Assembly (NCBI GenBank): GCA_946480475.1
Contig: CAMLJM010000022.1
Location: 1-55,460 of the forward strand
Reading direction: 5' to 3'
DNA: 55,460 bases
Source of the DNA: an uncultured Alphaproteobacteria bacterium
GTDB taxonomy: Bacteria > Pseudomonadota > Alphaproteobacteria > Micavibrionales > Micavibrionaceae
Shown: positions 33,620 to 41,630 of the stretch, one piece after another
Layout: every line of letters starts with the position of its first letter
How positions within the stretch are numbered: the first letter of the stretch is position 1
Translations under genes and position numbers: made by a program
The notes under the pieces: model-generated
Database searches by the model: none
The model's input: only the letters and a program-made list of their open reading frames with translations
Told to the model about the DNA's origin: nothing

Positions 33620-33649
33620 GCATCCCGGCGAAAGCCGGGATGCATTTTT
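33620..33649 (+). terminator. Terminator after the 33303 gene
   Basis: GCATCCCGGC (33620-33629) and GCCGGGATGC (33634-33643) close a stable GAAA tetraloop, followed by ATTTTT. A T-run also precedes the stem. Confidence 0.9.
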
Positions 33650-33694
33650 AGCGGTCTGGACCCCGTTTTTCAACGGGGCGCTGCGCGAATTTCC

Positions 33695-33730
33695 TTGATT
33701 TGAGGGGCGCTATGAGTATAGTGCCCCTCA
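33695..33730 (+). promoter_or_regulatory. Promoter of rpsF with embedded inverted repeat
   Basis: TTGATT (33695-33700) and TATAGT (33717-33722) are 16 bases apart and fit a housekeeping promoter for the ribosomal operon. A 13-bp inverted repeat (33701-33713 with 33718-33730, one G-T pair) covers the spacer and -10. A second stem, CCCCGTT/AACGGGG, lies just upstream (33661-33678). Confidence 0.5.
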
Positions 33731-33766
33731 TTCCATAAACCTCGCTGTTGTTCTTGTGACATCAGC

Positions 33767-33798
33767 TTTGTTTTGCGATTGGCAAATACAAAACCGAG
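33767..33798 (+). promoter_or_regulatory. Possible S6:S18 leader stem before rpsF
   Basis: TTTGT-TTTGC (33767-33776) pairs with GCAAA-(T)-ACAAA (33782-33792) and is followed by CCGAG (33794-33798) and the ribosome site. Known S6:S18 autoregulatory leaders have a stem with a conserved CCG element, so this is a candidate, not a firm call. Confidence 0.3.
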
Positions 33799-33810
33799 AG
33801 GAGAAAACGT

Positions 33811-34188
33811 ATGCCATTTTATGAAACCGTGTTTATTGCGCGTCAGGACCTGGGTACCCCCCAGGTTGAAGAACTGACAAAGCAATTCTCTGAGATCCTC
33901 ACCAAAGCTGGTGGCAAGATCACAAAAACCGAAAGCTGGGGTCTTCGTAACCTCGCTTACCGCATCAAGAAAAACCGTAAAGGCCACTATGTTCTGATTG
34001 AATCAGAAACATCAGGCGAGTCCGTCATCGAGATGGAACGTAACATGCGCATCAACGAAGATGTTCTGCGTTACATGACCATTCGTCTGGATGAGCTGTC
34101 AAAAGGCCCGTCACCGATCATCGACAAAAACCGTCGTGACGAAGAAGACGAAGATAAACCAGAACGTTTTGAAAGAGAGGTTGCATAA
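33811..34188 (+). CDS. rpsF: 30S ribosomal protein S6
   Basis: Small-subunit protein bS6 that pairs with S18 on the platform. [18 protein letters not shown] and the [11 protein letters not shown] core are typical. 125 residues, with the acidic tail (D-E-E-D-E-D-K) common in this family. AGAGGAG precedes the ATG. Its stop overlaps the rpsR ATG by one base (TAATG). Confidence 0.97.
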   Translation: MPFYETVFIARQDLGTPQVEELTKQFSEILTKAGGKITKTESWGLRNLAYRIKKNRKGHYVLIESETSGESVIEMERNMRINEDVLRYMTIRLDELSKGPSPIIDKNRRDEEDEDKPERFEREVA

Positions 34189-34466
34189 TGAGCACCCAAG
34201 AAGCACCAGCAGCCGCACAAGGCGGCAAACGCCCGTTCTTCAAACGCCGCAAATCCTGCCCGTTCTCTGGCCCGAATGCACCGGCCATTGACTGGAAAGA
34301 TCCGCGTACGCTGAACCGTTATGTATCCGAGCGCGGCAAAATGATGCCGAGCCGTATCACGGCTGTCAGCCAGAAGAAACAACGTGAATTGGCAAAAGCT
34401 ATCAAACGCGCTCGTTATATGGCGCTGATGGCCCCGGTTCGCACAGAACCCGAAACCAGCCGTTAA
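34188..34466 (+). CDS. rpsR: 30S ribosomal protein S18
   Basis: Small-subunit protein bS18, partner of S6. [22 protein letters not shown] and G-K-M-M-P-S-R-I-T are signatures. 92 residues with a short Ala-rich N-terminal extension. Translationally coupled to rpsF by a one-base overlap. Confidence 0.97.
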   Translation: MSTQEAPAAAQGGKRPFFKRRKSCPFSGPNAPAIDWKDPRTLNRYVSERGKMMPSRITAVSQKKQRELAKAIKRARYMALMAPVRTEPETSR

Positions 34467-34494
34467 TCCGGTTGCATAAGGAAAGGTAAAAACA

Positions 34495-35199
34495 ATGTCT
34501 ATGGACGTTATTCTGTTGGAACGTGTCGAAAGCCTCGGCAACATGGGCGACAAAGTCCGTGTTAAGCCAGGTTACGCCCGTAACTTCCTGCTGCCGCAAG
34601 GTAAAGCCCTGCGCGCCACAGCAGACAATCTCGCTTACTTCGAAACACAACGTGCGGCTCTGGAGAAACTGAACGCCGAGAAGCGCGCTGACGCTGAGAA
34701 GGTGGCAAAGAAACTCGAAGGCCTGAAGGTTTCGATGATCCGCAACGCTTCCGAAGGTGGTCAACTGTACGGTTCTGTAACCGCACGCGATATCGCTGAT
34801 GCGATCAACGCCGCTGGTAAGCTTGATATCTCCCGCAGCATGGTTGTGGTGAATGTCAGCTTCAAGAACATCGGCCTCGTCGAAGTGCCGGTTGTTCTGC
34901 ACCCCGAAGTGAAGGTCAATGTGACCATCAACATCGCACGCAGTGAAGAAGAAGCGAAAATCCAGGCCAAGACAGGCAAAGCTGTTATCGTTGATTACAG
35001 CGGCGCTGCCGAAGCCAAAGATGCTAAATCAGACCTGCTGGATGCTGACGCGTTAGCTGCTGAAACCGCACGTAACGCTGAAGAAGCAGAAGGCGCTGCA
35101 AAAGACGCAGCAAAATCTGCCGCTAAATCAGCAAAACGCGCTGGCAAAAAAGCTTCTAAAGCAGACGACGCCGAAGGCGAAGAAGCGACTGAAGAGTAA
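34495..35199 (+). CDS. rplI: 50S ribosomal protein L9 with long C-terminal tail
   Basis: Large-subunit protein bL9 near the L1 stalk. The N-terminal VILLERVESLGNMGDKV with G-Y-A-R-N-F-L-L-P, the long connecting helix and the C-terminal domain (G-S-V-T-A-R-D-I near residue 82) are present up to about residue 150. A further roughly 80 residues rich in Ala, Lys, Asp and Glu follow, making 234 in total. The tail is probably disordered; alphaproteobacterial L9 proteins often carry one. Last gene of rpsF-rpsR-rplI. Confidence 0.95.
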   Translation: MSMDVILLERVESLGNMGDKVRVKPGYARNFLLPQGKALRATADNLAYFETQRAALEKLNAEKRADAEKVAKKLEGLKVSMIRNASEGGQLYGSVTARDIADAINAAGKLDISRSMVVVNVSFKNIGLVEVPVVLHPEVKVNVTINIARSEEEAKIQAKTGKAVIVDYSGAAEAKDAKSDLLDADALAAETARNAEEAEGAAKDAAKSAAKSAKRAGKKASKADDAEGEEATEE

Positions 35200-35220
35200 T
35201 TTATTCCTCTAATATTTACG

Positions 35221-35249
35221 AAAAGGCCGGTTTATAACCGGCCTTTTTC
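35221..35249 (+). terminator. Terminator of rpsF-rpsR-rplI
   Basis: AAAAGGCCGGTT (35221-35232) and AACCGGCCTTTT (35236-35247) pair perfectly around TAT and continue into a T-run. Confidence 0.9.
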
Positions 35250-35258
35250 TTATGCCCG

Positions 35259-35267
35259 TTATCCACA
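35259..35267 (+). promoter_or_regulatory. Perfect DnaA box upstream of dnaB
   Basis: TTATCCACA, the strict DnaA nonamer, lies between the rplI terminator and dnaB, 56 bases before the dnaB ATG. It is the only perfect nonamer I found outside the gcrA control region. Confidence 0.65.
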
Positions 35268-35322
35268 GGGGGTGCATTACGAGTTAATGGAACCGATGTG
35301 ACAGGAGGTGTAATGTGAAGTC

Positions 35323-36819
35323 ATGTCACCAGAAGCCGCCAGAAAAGCCAACCAGAACACCCCGCCCTTAACAGGTATCGCGGAGCGCGCTTACCGCGTC
35401 ATGCCGCATAACCTGGAGGCCGAGCAAGGTTTGCTGGGCGCATTACTGGTTGATAACCGCGTGATGGAACGTATTGGCGATACATTAAAAGCGCCGCATT
35501 TCTTCCATCCTGCGCATCAACGCATATTTGCCGCTATCCAGAAACTGATTGATCGCGGCCAGACCGCCAGCCCCATTACGCTGAAAGGTTATTTCGAGCA
35601 GGACCAGGATTTGTCTGCCGTAGGCGGTGCCGAATACCTGACTGAACTGGCCGCCAGCGTTATCAGTATCATCAACGCGGAAGATTACGCACGCACCATT
35701 CACGAGCTGCATCTGCGCCGTGAGTTGATTGTCGTCGGTGAAGATGTCGTCAATGAATCATTTGACCAGAAGCTTGATGAAGAGCCGCTGGCTGTTTTGC
35801 GCAAGGCAGAAGGCCGCCTTTATGAACTGGCGCAGACAGGCGATGTCAAAGGCGGCTTCGTTTCCATTCTCGAATCGGTGAAAGTATCGATCCAGATCGC
35901 CGAGAAAGCTTTCCAAACTGATGGCAATGTTACAGGTGTGACCACAGGCCTTCGGGATATGGATGAAAAGCTCGGCGGCCTTCATGGTTCCGACCTTTTA
36001 ATTCTTGCGGGTCGTCCATCGATGGGTAAGACAGCGCTCGCCGTCAACCTCGCCTATAACGCGGCGCAGGCTTACGCGGATAGCGGCGGCAAAGAAGGGG
36101 GGCGTGTGGGCTTCTTCTCTCTTGAGATGTCATCCGACCAGTTGGCGACACGTATTCTGGCCGACCTGTCCGGTATTTCCGGCGATGCCATTCGTAAGGG
36201 CAACTTCCGTGAAGACGATTTCCGCAAGTTTGCGCAGGCTGCGCAGAAACTGGCGCAGGTGCCGCTTTATATTGACGACACGCCGGCACTTTCGATCAGT
36301 GCGGTGCGCTCACGCGCACGTCGCCTGCAGCGCACGCATGGGCTTGATATGCTGGTAATCGACTATTTGCAGCTTTTGACGGGTACAGGTTCACGTCAGT
36401 CATCCGAGAACCGCGTTCTCGAGATTTCTGAAATCACCCGTGGCCTGAAAGCCATTGCCAAGGAACTCAATATTCCTGTGCTGGCCCTATCGCAGCTTTC
36501 CCGTGCGGTGGAACAGCGCGAAGATAAGCGGCCGATGCTTTCCGACCTGCGCGAATCCGGCTCTATCGAGCAGGATGCCGACGTCGTGATGTTCGTTTAC
36601 CGTGAGGAATATTATCTTTCACGTTCGGAGCCGAGCATGGATGAATCGGACAAGTATGCGAAATGGCAGGAGAAGATGGGCCGCGCGCATAACGTTGCCG
36701 AAGCGATCATTGCCAAGCAGCGTCATGGCCCCATCGGTACAGTGCGGATGTATTTCGAACCGAACCTGACACGCTTCTCGGATCTCGATCAGACGCATTC
36801 CGATCAGCCGGATTACTAG
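35323..36819 (+). CDS. dnaB: Replicative DNA helicase
   Basis: Hexameric 5'-3' helicase that opens the replication fork. N-terminal domain (MPHNLEAEQGLLGALLVDN near residue 27), linker, then the RecA-like core with Walker A GRPSMGKT near 229, Walker B M-L-V-I-D-Y-L-Q-L and the late S-Q-L-S-R motif. 498 residues, no intein. The frame is bounded by a TAA at 35311, so ATG 35323 is the first start; its ribosome site AGGAGG is 14 bases away and an ATG-TGA (35313-35318) lies between. Confidence 0.96.
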   Translation: MSPEAARKANQNTPPLTGIAERAYRVMPHNLEAEQGLLGALLVDNRVMERIGDTLKAPHFFHPAHQRIFAAIQKLIDRGQTASPITLKGYFEQDQDLSAVGGAEYLTELAASVISIINAEDYARTIHELHLRRELIVVGEDVVNESFDQKLDEEPLAVLRKAEGRLYELAQTGDVKGGFVSILESVKVSIQIAEKAFQTDGNVTGVTTGLRDMDEKLGGLHGSDLLILAGRPSMGKTALAVNLAYNAAQAYADSGGKEGGRVGFFSLEMSSDQLATRILADLSGISGDAIRKGNFREDDFRKFAQAAQKLAQVPLYIDDTPALSISAVRSRARRLQRTHGLDMLVIDYLQLLTGTGSRQSSENRVLEISEITRGLKAIAKELNIPVLALSQLSRAVEQREDKRPMLSDLRESGSIEQDADVVMFVYREEYYLSRSEPSMDESDKYAKWQEKMGRAHNVAEAIIAKQRHGPIGTVRMYFEPNLTRFSDLDQTHSDQPDY

Positions 36820-36839
36820 ACGGCTTCCCCCATAAAAAT

Positions 36840-36870
36840 CACCCGGCAATCCTTTTTACGGGGCCGGGTG
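36840..36870 (+). terminator. Weak hairpin after dnaB
   Basis: CACCCGGC (36840-36847) pairs with GCCGGGTG (36863-36870) around a 15-base loop. No T-run follows, so termination is uncertain. Confidence 0.45.
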
Positions 36871-36944
36871 AAGTCAATTACGCTTAGGACGCGAAAACCT
36901 GTTCAAATTTTGATTTCTGGTAACCCTGTAACACTCAGAACTTA

Positions 36945-37016
36945 TGTTTTATTTCGTTCAACTCGTCGTTTTTGTAATAACTTTACTAAATATAAGGGTT
37001 CAAACGAAATAAAACA
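36945..37016. repeat. 14-bp inverted repeat upstream of alr
   Basis: TGTTTTATTTCGTT (36945-36958) is exactly mirrored by AACGAAATAAAACA (37003-37016), 44 bases apart, in an AT-rich region ending about 60 bases before the alr start. It could be a two-site operator or an RNA leader stem. Confidence 0.6.
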
Positions 37017-37075
37017 ACAAAAATGTGCATATATGGCAACTTGAGAATCTTCTTTTATTTCTATAGGGTTAGGAC

Positions 37076-38248
37076 ATGTTCCTACGTCAAAAACCTGCCT
37101 CTCCGCCTGTATCCACCTCGTCTCTTCCAGAAAAGAAGAGCGATTCGGCTTTTGGACGCCTGACGATTGATCTGGGCGCTGTTGCCGCCAATTACGATAT
37201 CTTTCGTAAACAGATCGGGGCGCAGTGTGATGTCGCAGGTGTGGTGAAGGCAAATGCCTATGGCACAGGGCTGTCACCTGTTGCGCAGACTCTCTTTGCG
37301 AAAGGCAGCCGCCGTTTCTTTGTCGCCACGCCCGAGGAAGGATTTGCGCTGCGCCAGATATTGCCGCTGGCTGAAATTGCCGTGCTGGGTGGAGGACTTC
37401 CTTATAACACCGATGCATTTATCGATGCGCATATCGAACCTGTTCTGAACAGCCTTCATGACATTGCCCTATGGCGTGATGCTGCGCGCAAGCGCGATAA
37501 AACTTTGCCAGCGATCATACATCTCGACACGGGCATGAACCGCCTGGGTTTATCGGCTGATGAAGGCGCGATGTTGATCAATGACCCGGGCTTGCTACGC
37601 GGGCTTGATGTGATCATCGTCATGAGTCATTTTGCCTGCGCCGATGAGAAATATCACCCCCTGACCGACACGCAGTATGAACGCTTCCGCAAGTTTGCCG
37701 AACATTTCCCGCGTGCAAAAAAATCACTGGCGAATTCATCCGGCATCTTCCGCAGCAAGGATTTTCATTACGATATGGTACGCCCGGGTATGGCGACATA
37801 TGGCCTGAACCCGACACCGGAAGTGAAAAATCCGATGAAGCCGGTTGTGAAGCTGGAAGCAAGGGTATTACAGACGCGTAACGTAAAAACAGGTGAGACA
37901 ATCGGATACAGCGCCACACATACATTCAAAGGTGCCGGCCTGACAGCAACGGTGGCGCTTGGATATGCCGATGGTTTCCACCGTTCACTTGGTAATGGTT
38001 TGGGCGGCAAGGCGCATGTTTACTGGAATGGTGTCGCCTGTCCGCTGGTGGGACGCGTTTCCATGGATCTTGTGACAGTCGATTTATCAAACCTGAAGGG
38101 ACAGTTGCCGCAACCCGGAGACTGGCTGGAAGTTTTAGGCCCTCACCAGGATGCCGATGCGCTGGCAACAGTGGCAGGCACGATTGGATATGAGGTTCTC
38201 ACCAACCTGGGTTCCCGCTACCAACGGGTATATCTACCGCATATGTAA
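37076..38248 (+). CDS. alr: Alanine racemase
   Basis: PLP enzyme that makes D-alanine for peptidoglycan. The PLP Lys lies in V-V-K-A-N-A-Y-G near residue 58, the substrate-binding H-L-D-T-G-M-N-R-L-G near 142, and the catalytic Tyr region G-E-T-I-G-Y-S near 270. 390 residues, with an extra polar N-terminus of about 25. It overlaps the convergent dipeptidase gene by 15 bases. A long inverted repeat lies upstream. Confidence 0.94.
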   Translation: MFLRQKPASPPVSTSSLPEKKSDSAFGRLTIDLGAVAANYDIFRKQIGAQCDVAGVVKANAYGTGLSPVAQTLFAKGSRRFFVATPEEGFALRQILPLAEIAVLGGGLPYNTDAFIDAHIEPVLNSLHDIALWRDAARKRDKTLPAIIHLDTGMNRLGLSADEGAMLINDPGLLRGLDVIIVMSHFACADEKYHPLTDTQYERFRKFAEHFPRAKKSLANSSGIFRSKDFHYDMVRPGMATYGLNPTPEVKNPMKPVVKLEARVLQTRNVKTGETIGYSATHTFKGAGLTATVALGYADGFHRSLGNGLGGKAHVYWNGVACPLVGRVSMDLVTVDLSNLKGQLPQPGDWLEVLGPHQDADALATVAGTIGYEVLTNLGSRYQRVYLPHM

Positions 38249-39010
38249 GGCTGCGGCCTGTTTCACTTTTTGTGCAAGCCTCTGATAGTGATCAGATGGA
38301 AATTCCGGGCATCCCTGATCAGCGGGTACGGCATCCGACAGACGCAGGGATGGTGGTACATCTTCATCTGCTAACGGCGCGTACTGGTTATAAACAGCAT
38401 CTGTGAAACGATAATCCCACCATTCGGTTGGTAAGGGGCGAATTTCACGATGAAGCGCTTTCGCAGCATCAAGAAAGGCGTTGGTGAGTAAATCACGATT
38501 ACGGCGCACATTGTCGGTCAGGTGAATATATTCACGGTGCGCCGGATTGATGTCTTTATCAGCACCACCCTCGGGCAGGGCGTCAACAATCGTACCCATA
38601 TCCAGCATGTGGCCATCGGCACCGCGCACAGAAAGGTCGATGGCCATACCGCGCGGATGGCCCCCTTTGCCGGGGGGTGCAAACATGCGCAAGGGACCTT
38701 CCGCCGTCCAGTGCGGATGCGCTTTTACAATGGGGGTATCGCAGATCAAGGCCTGCACTGTTGTCGTACGCAACCCGTCATACAGAACCAGAGAGGCCCC
38801 GGCCCGTTTATTCACGAAATGAGCAGTCAGTAAAATAATCTCGGCCATATCCTTATGCAGCGAGAGGCGTGCATCTTTACGGTAAACCGGGCCGCAAAAA
38901 CTCATGGGGCCGGCATACATCACCTCCACCTCGATGGGGTGATCCTTTACGAACAGGTCCATAGGGACCAGATCAGCAGGGTCCATATCTTGTGGCAGTG
39001 TATTATTCAT
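38234..39010 (-). CDS. VanX/DdpX-like D-Ala-D-Ala dipeptidase
   Basis: Zinc M15 peptidase that splits D-Ala-D-Ala, probably for cell-wall recycling. GGHPRGMAID gives the zinc His118 and Asp125, and Y-D-G-L-R-T-T holds the transition-state Arg. The third ligand site reads EWWDYRF, where VanX has E-W-W-H, so Asp199 takes the place of the zinc His. I use ATG 39010; a TTG at 39061 would add 17 residues. No signal peptide is seen. It is convergent with alr, which makes D-Ala. Confidence 0.82.
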   Translation of the reverse strand: MNNTLPQDMDPADLVPMDLFVKDHPIEVEVMYAGPMSFCGPVYRKDARLSLHKDMAEIILLTAHFVNKRAGASLVLYDGLRTTTVQALICDTPIVKAHPHWTAEGPLRMFAPPGKGGHPRGMAIDLSVRGADGHMLDMGTIVDALPEGGADKDINPAHREYIHLTDNVRRNRDLLTNAFLDAAKALHREIRPLPTEWWDYRFTDAVYNQYAPLADEDVPPSLRLSDAVPADQGCPEFPSDHYQRLAQKVKQAAALHMR

Positions 39011-39117
39011 CAATTCAAACAATGAGATAGTGTAGAAACAGGCTATGGATTTCAGGGGCAAAATGCTTTAGGGTCTAAAGCTGGTATCAGTGCCCTTCCA
39101 AGGAAAGATTATAGCAG

Positions 39118-39945
39118 ATGGTCAGCGATGTGAAACAGGATCAGGCGGCAAAAAGCTCAGTGCTGGATGGCCCGCTGGATTTCCTTGAGCGCATCGGCCA
39201 TACGATCATGGTCTTCCTGTCGGCCATCGGGCGTCTAAGCTTGTTTATGATGGAATCAGTAAGCCATGTTTTCCGCCCGCCCTTCTTCCCCAAATTGATG
39301 TTCCGCCAGTTCATGGATATCGGTTATTACTCATTACCTGTTGTCGGCATGACCGCCCTCTTCACCGGGATGGTGCTGGCGCTACAGAGTTATACTGGTT
39401 TTGCCCGCTTCAATGCTGAATCCGCTATCGCGGGTGTGGTCGTTCTTTCGGTGACACGGGAACTCGCCCCTGTGCTGGCGGGCCTAATGGTGGCTGGCCG
39501 TGTAGGTGCGTCCATCGCTGCTGAAATCGGCACCATGCGCGTAACAGAACAGATTGATGCCCTGGTTACTCTCTCGGTCAATCCCTTCAAATACCTGATT
39601 GCGCCACGTGTGATTGCCGGTACGATCACACTGCCGCTGCTGGTTCTGATCGGCGATATGATCGGCGTTTATGGCGGCTATATTGTCAGCATACACAAGC
39701 TGGGGTTTAATCCGTCTTCATACCTCACCCAAACATGGAATATCCTTGAGAACATGGATGTCATCTCGGGCCTGATAAAGGCGGCAGCTTTTGGCTTTAT
39801 TGTTTCAATGATGGGCTGTTATCACGGCTTTAATTCCCAGCGTGGTGCGCAGGGCGTGGGTGCCGCAACAACCAACGCGGTTGTGTCATCATCCATCCTG
39901 ATCCTGATTTTCAATTACATCCTGACCCAGGTTTTCTTTTCATGA
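39118..39945 (+). CDS. mlaE: MlaE-type ABC transporter permease
   Basis: Inner-membrane permease of the phospholipid transport system that keeps outer-membrane lipid asymmetry. 275 residues; after a soluble N-terminus come the amphipathic helix and about five membrane segments. The conserved P-V-V-G-M-T-A-L-F-T-G-M-V-L-A-L-Q and R-E-L-A-P-V-L-A-G-L-M-V-A-G-R-V-G-A motifs are intact. It overlaps mlaF by four bases. Confidence 0.92.
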   Translation: MVSDVKQDQAAKSSVLDGPLDFLERIGHTIMVFLSAIGRLSLFMMESVSHVFRPPFFPKLMFRQFMDIGYYSLPVVGMTALFTGMVLALQSYTGFARFNAESAIAGVVVLSVTRELAPVLAGLMVAGRVGASIAAEIGTMRVTEQIDALVTLSVNPFKYLIAPRVIAGTITLPLLVLIGDMIGVYGGYIVSIHKLGFNPSSYLTQTWNILENMDVISGLIKAAAFGFIVSMMGCYHGFNSQRGAQGVGAATTNAVVSSSILILIFNYILTQVFFS

Positions 39946-40721
39946 GTGAGACAGCGAAGCTTGAATTAATCGGCGTCAAGAAAACCTTTGGCCCCAAGAA
40001 GGTGTTGCAAGGCATTAACCTTAAAATCAATCCCGGAAAATCGCTGGTGATTATCGGCGGTTCGGGCACAGGTAAGTCGGTTATGCTGAAATGCGTATTG
40101 GGTTTGATCAAACCTGACGAGGGATCAATCCGGATTGACGGTAACGAATCAGTTGGCGTCAGTCCGAATGACCGCGACGCTATTATGCGGAAATTTGGCA
40201 TGCTGTTTCAGGGGGGGGCCTTATTTGACTCTCTCCGTGTGTGGGAGAATGTCGCTTTTGGCCTAATACAGGGCCGTGGCGTTGACCGCCGGACTGCTTA
40301 TGACACGGCTGTCGAAAAACTGCAGTCCGTAGGGCTGGACGAGCATGTAGCGCAACTGTTCCCGGCGGAACTCTCCGGGGGCATGCAAAAACGCGTGGGA
40401 CTGGCCCGTGCCGTTGCCGCAAACCCGGAAATCATCTTCTTTGATGAACCGACAACAGGCTTAGACCCGATTATGGCCGATGTGATTAATAATCTGATCG
40501 TAAAATCGGTGAAACATCTGGGAGCAACAGCCCTTTCCATTACGCATGATCTGGCCAGCGCCCGGAAAATCGCTGATGACGTTGCCATGATCTATCAAGG
40601 CAAAATTATCTGGCATGGACCGGTTTCCAGCCTTGATCATTCAGGTAATGAATATGTCGACCAGTTTATCCATGGCCGCGCCGAAGGCCCGATTACGGAC
40701 GATATCAAGGCCCGCGCTTGA
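39942..40721 (+). CDS. mlaF: MlaF-type ABC transporter ATPase
   Basis: ATP-binding partner of MlaE. Walker A GGSGTGKSVMLK near residue 38, signature LSGGMQKRVGLARA near 145, Walker B E-I-I-F-F-D-E-P-T-T-G-L-D-P and the switch His are all present. 259 residues. The periplasmic substrate-binding subunit MlaD, often the next gene, is missing here; an exported HAD-like protein follows instead. Confidence 0.92.
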   Translation: MSETAKLELIGVKKTFGPKKVLQGINLKINPGKSLVIIGGSGTGKSVMLKCVLGLIKPDEGSIRIDGNESVGVSPNDRDAIMRKFGMLFQGGALFDSLRVWENVAFGLIQGRGVDRRTAYDTAVEKLQSVGLDEHVAQLFPAELSGGMQKRVGLARAVAANPEIIFFDEPTTGLDPIMADVINNLIVKSVKHLGATALSITHDLASARKIADDVAMIYQGKIIWHGPVSSLDHSGNEYVDQFIHGRAEGPITDDIKARA

Positions 40722-40747
40722 AACATAAGCATAGAAGGAGGCTTACA

Positions 40748-41500
40748 TTGCAGGTCGTAAAATCTTTCCGGCTTTCGTTCGTTTTCTTGGCACTGATTGT
40801 CGCTATCATACCCCTGTCTGCACAGGCAAAGCCCTACAAGGCTGTTGCGTTTGATTATTTTGTGATTTTCAACCCCAATTCCGTTGTGGCAGAGGTCGAG
40901 AACGTTTTTCCTGGCAAGGGAATGGACGTTACCAAGGCCTGGCGCACCAAGTTATTTGAATATGGATTTTTACGCTCGATTACGGGACAACATCGCGACT
41001 TCTTCAAGGTTACAGAAGACGCCCTGGTCTATACGCTGGAAGCCATGAAGCTGGAGGCAACCGCTGCACAAAAGCAAGATATGCTGAACGCTTATCTGAA
41101 AATGGAACCATGGCCGGATGCTGTTGAAGGACTGAAAACGCTCAAGAAATCCGGAATTAAAATTATCACAATCGCCAATTTCAGTCCGCATATGCTGGCA
41201 TCGAACGCAGAGAACGCCGGTATTGCAGACTTATTTGACGAACTTCTAAGCACGGAAGTAAACGGAACTTACAAGCCCGATCCAGAAGCCTATGGGCTAG
41301 GATTGAAGCATTTAGGATTGCAAAAACATGAGGTTGTTTTCGCTGCCTTTGGTGGATGGGATGCCTATGGCGCAAAGAGCTTTGGATACCCTACATACTG
41401 GGTAAACCGCTTCAACCTGCCTGTAGAAAAGCTGGGCGTGGAAGCTGATGCCACTTCCACGAATTTTCAAGGTTTGTTGGATTTTGTGCTGGCGCCATAG
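40748..41500 (+). CDS. Exported HAD superfamily (haloacid dehalogenase type II-like) protein
   Basis: The start is TTG 40748, six bases after AAGGAGG; the frame runs back to a TTG that overlaps mlaF. The protein then begins with a clear signal peptide (hydrophobic L-S-F-V-F-L-A-L-I-V-A-I-I-P-L, cleavage after AQA). The HAD core has nucleophile Asp in AFDYFVIFNP, the Ser/Thr motif replaced by I-A-N-F-S, and Lys in G-T-Y-K-P-D-P-E-A. It resembles L-2-haloacid dehalogenases, but the acidic motif IV is unusual (A-F-G-G-W-D-A). Likely periplasmic, substrate unknown, co-transcribed with mlaEF. Confidence 0.8.
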   Translation: MQVVKSFRLSFVFLALIVAIIPLSAQAKPYKAVAFDYFVIFNPNSVVAEVENVFPGKGMDVTKAWRTKLFEYGFLRSITGQHRDFFKVTEDALVYTLEAMKLEATAAQKQDMLNAYLKMEPWPDAVEGLKTLKKSGIKIITIANFSPHMLASNAENAGIADLFDELLSTEVNGTYKPDPEAYGLGLKHLGLQKHEVVFAAFGGWDAYGAKSFGYPTYWVNRFNLPVEKLGVEADATSTNFQGLLDFVLAP

Positions 41501-41579
41501 GGGCAAATTCGACCCTTCTGCTGTCGTGATCAGGGAAGCGTGCCAGATCCGCGATTAATCTGGTAAAATCCTTTGTTTT

Positions 41580-41599
41580 AAAGGCCTCACAGGCCTTTT
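41580..41599 (+). terminator. Terminator of mlaE-mlaF-HAD
   Basis: AAAGGCCT (41580-41587) and AGGCCTTT (41591-41598) pair around CAC and are followed by T. It lies just before PBP1a, which needs its own promoter or read-through. Confidence 0.65.
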
Positions 41600-41630
41600 C
41601 CGCGCCATAATCCTGTGCGATAAAGGCTTT

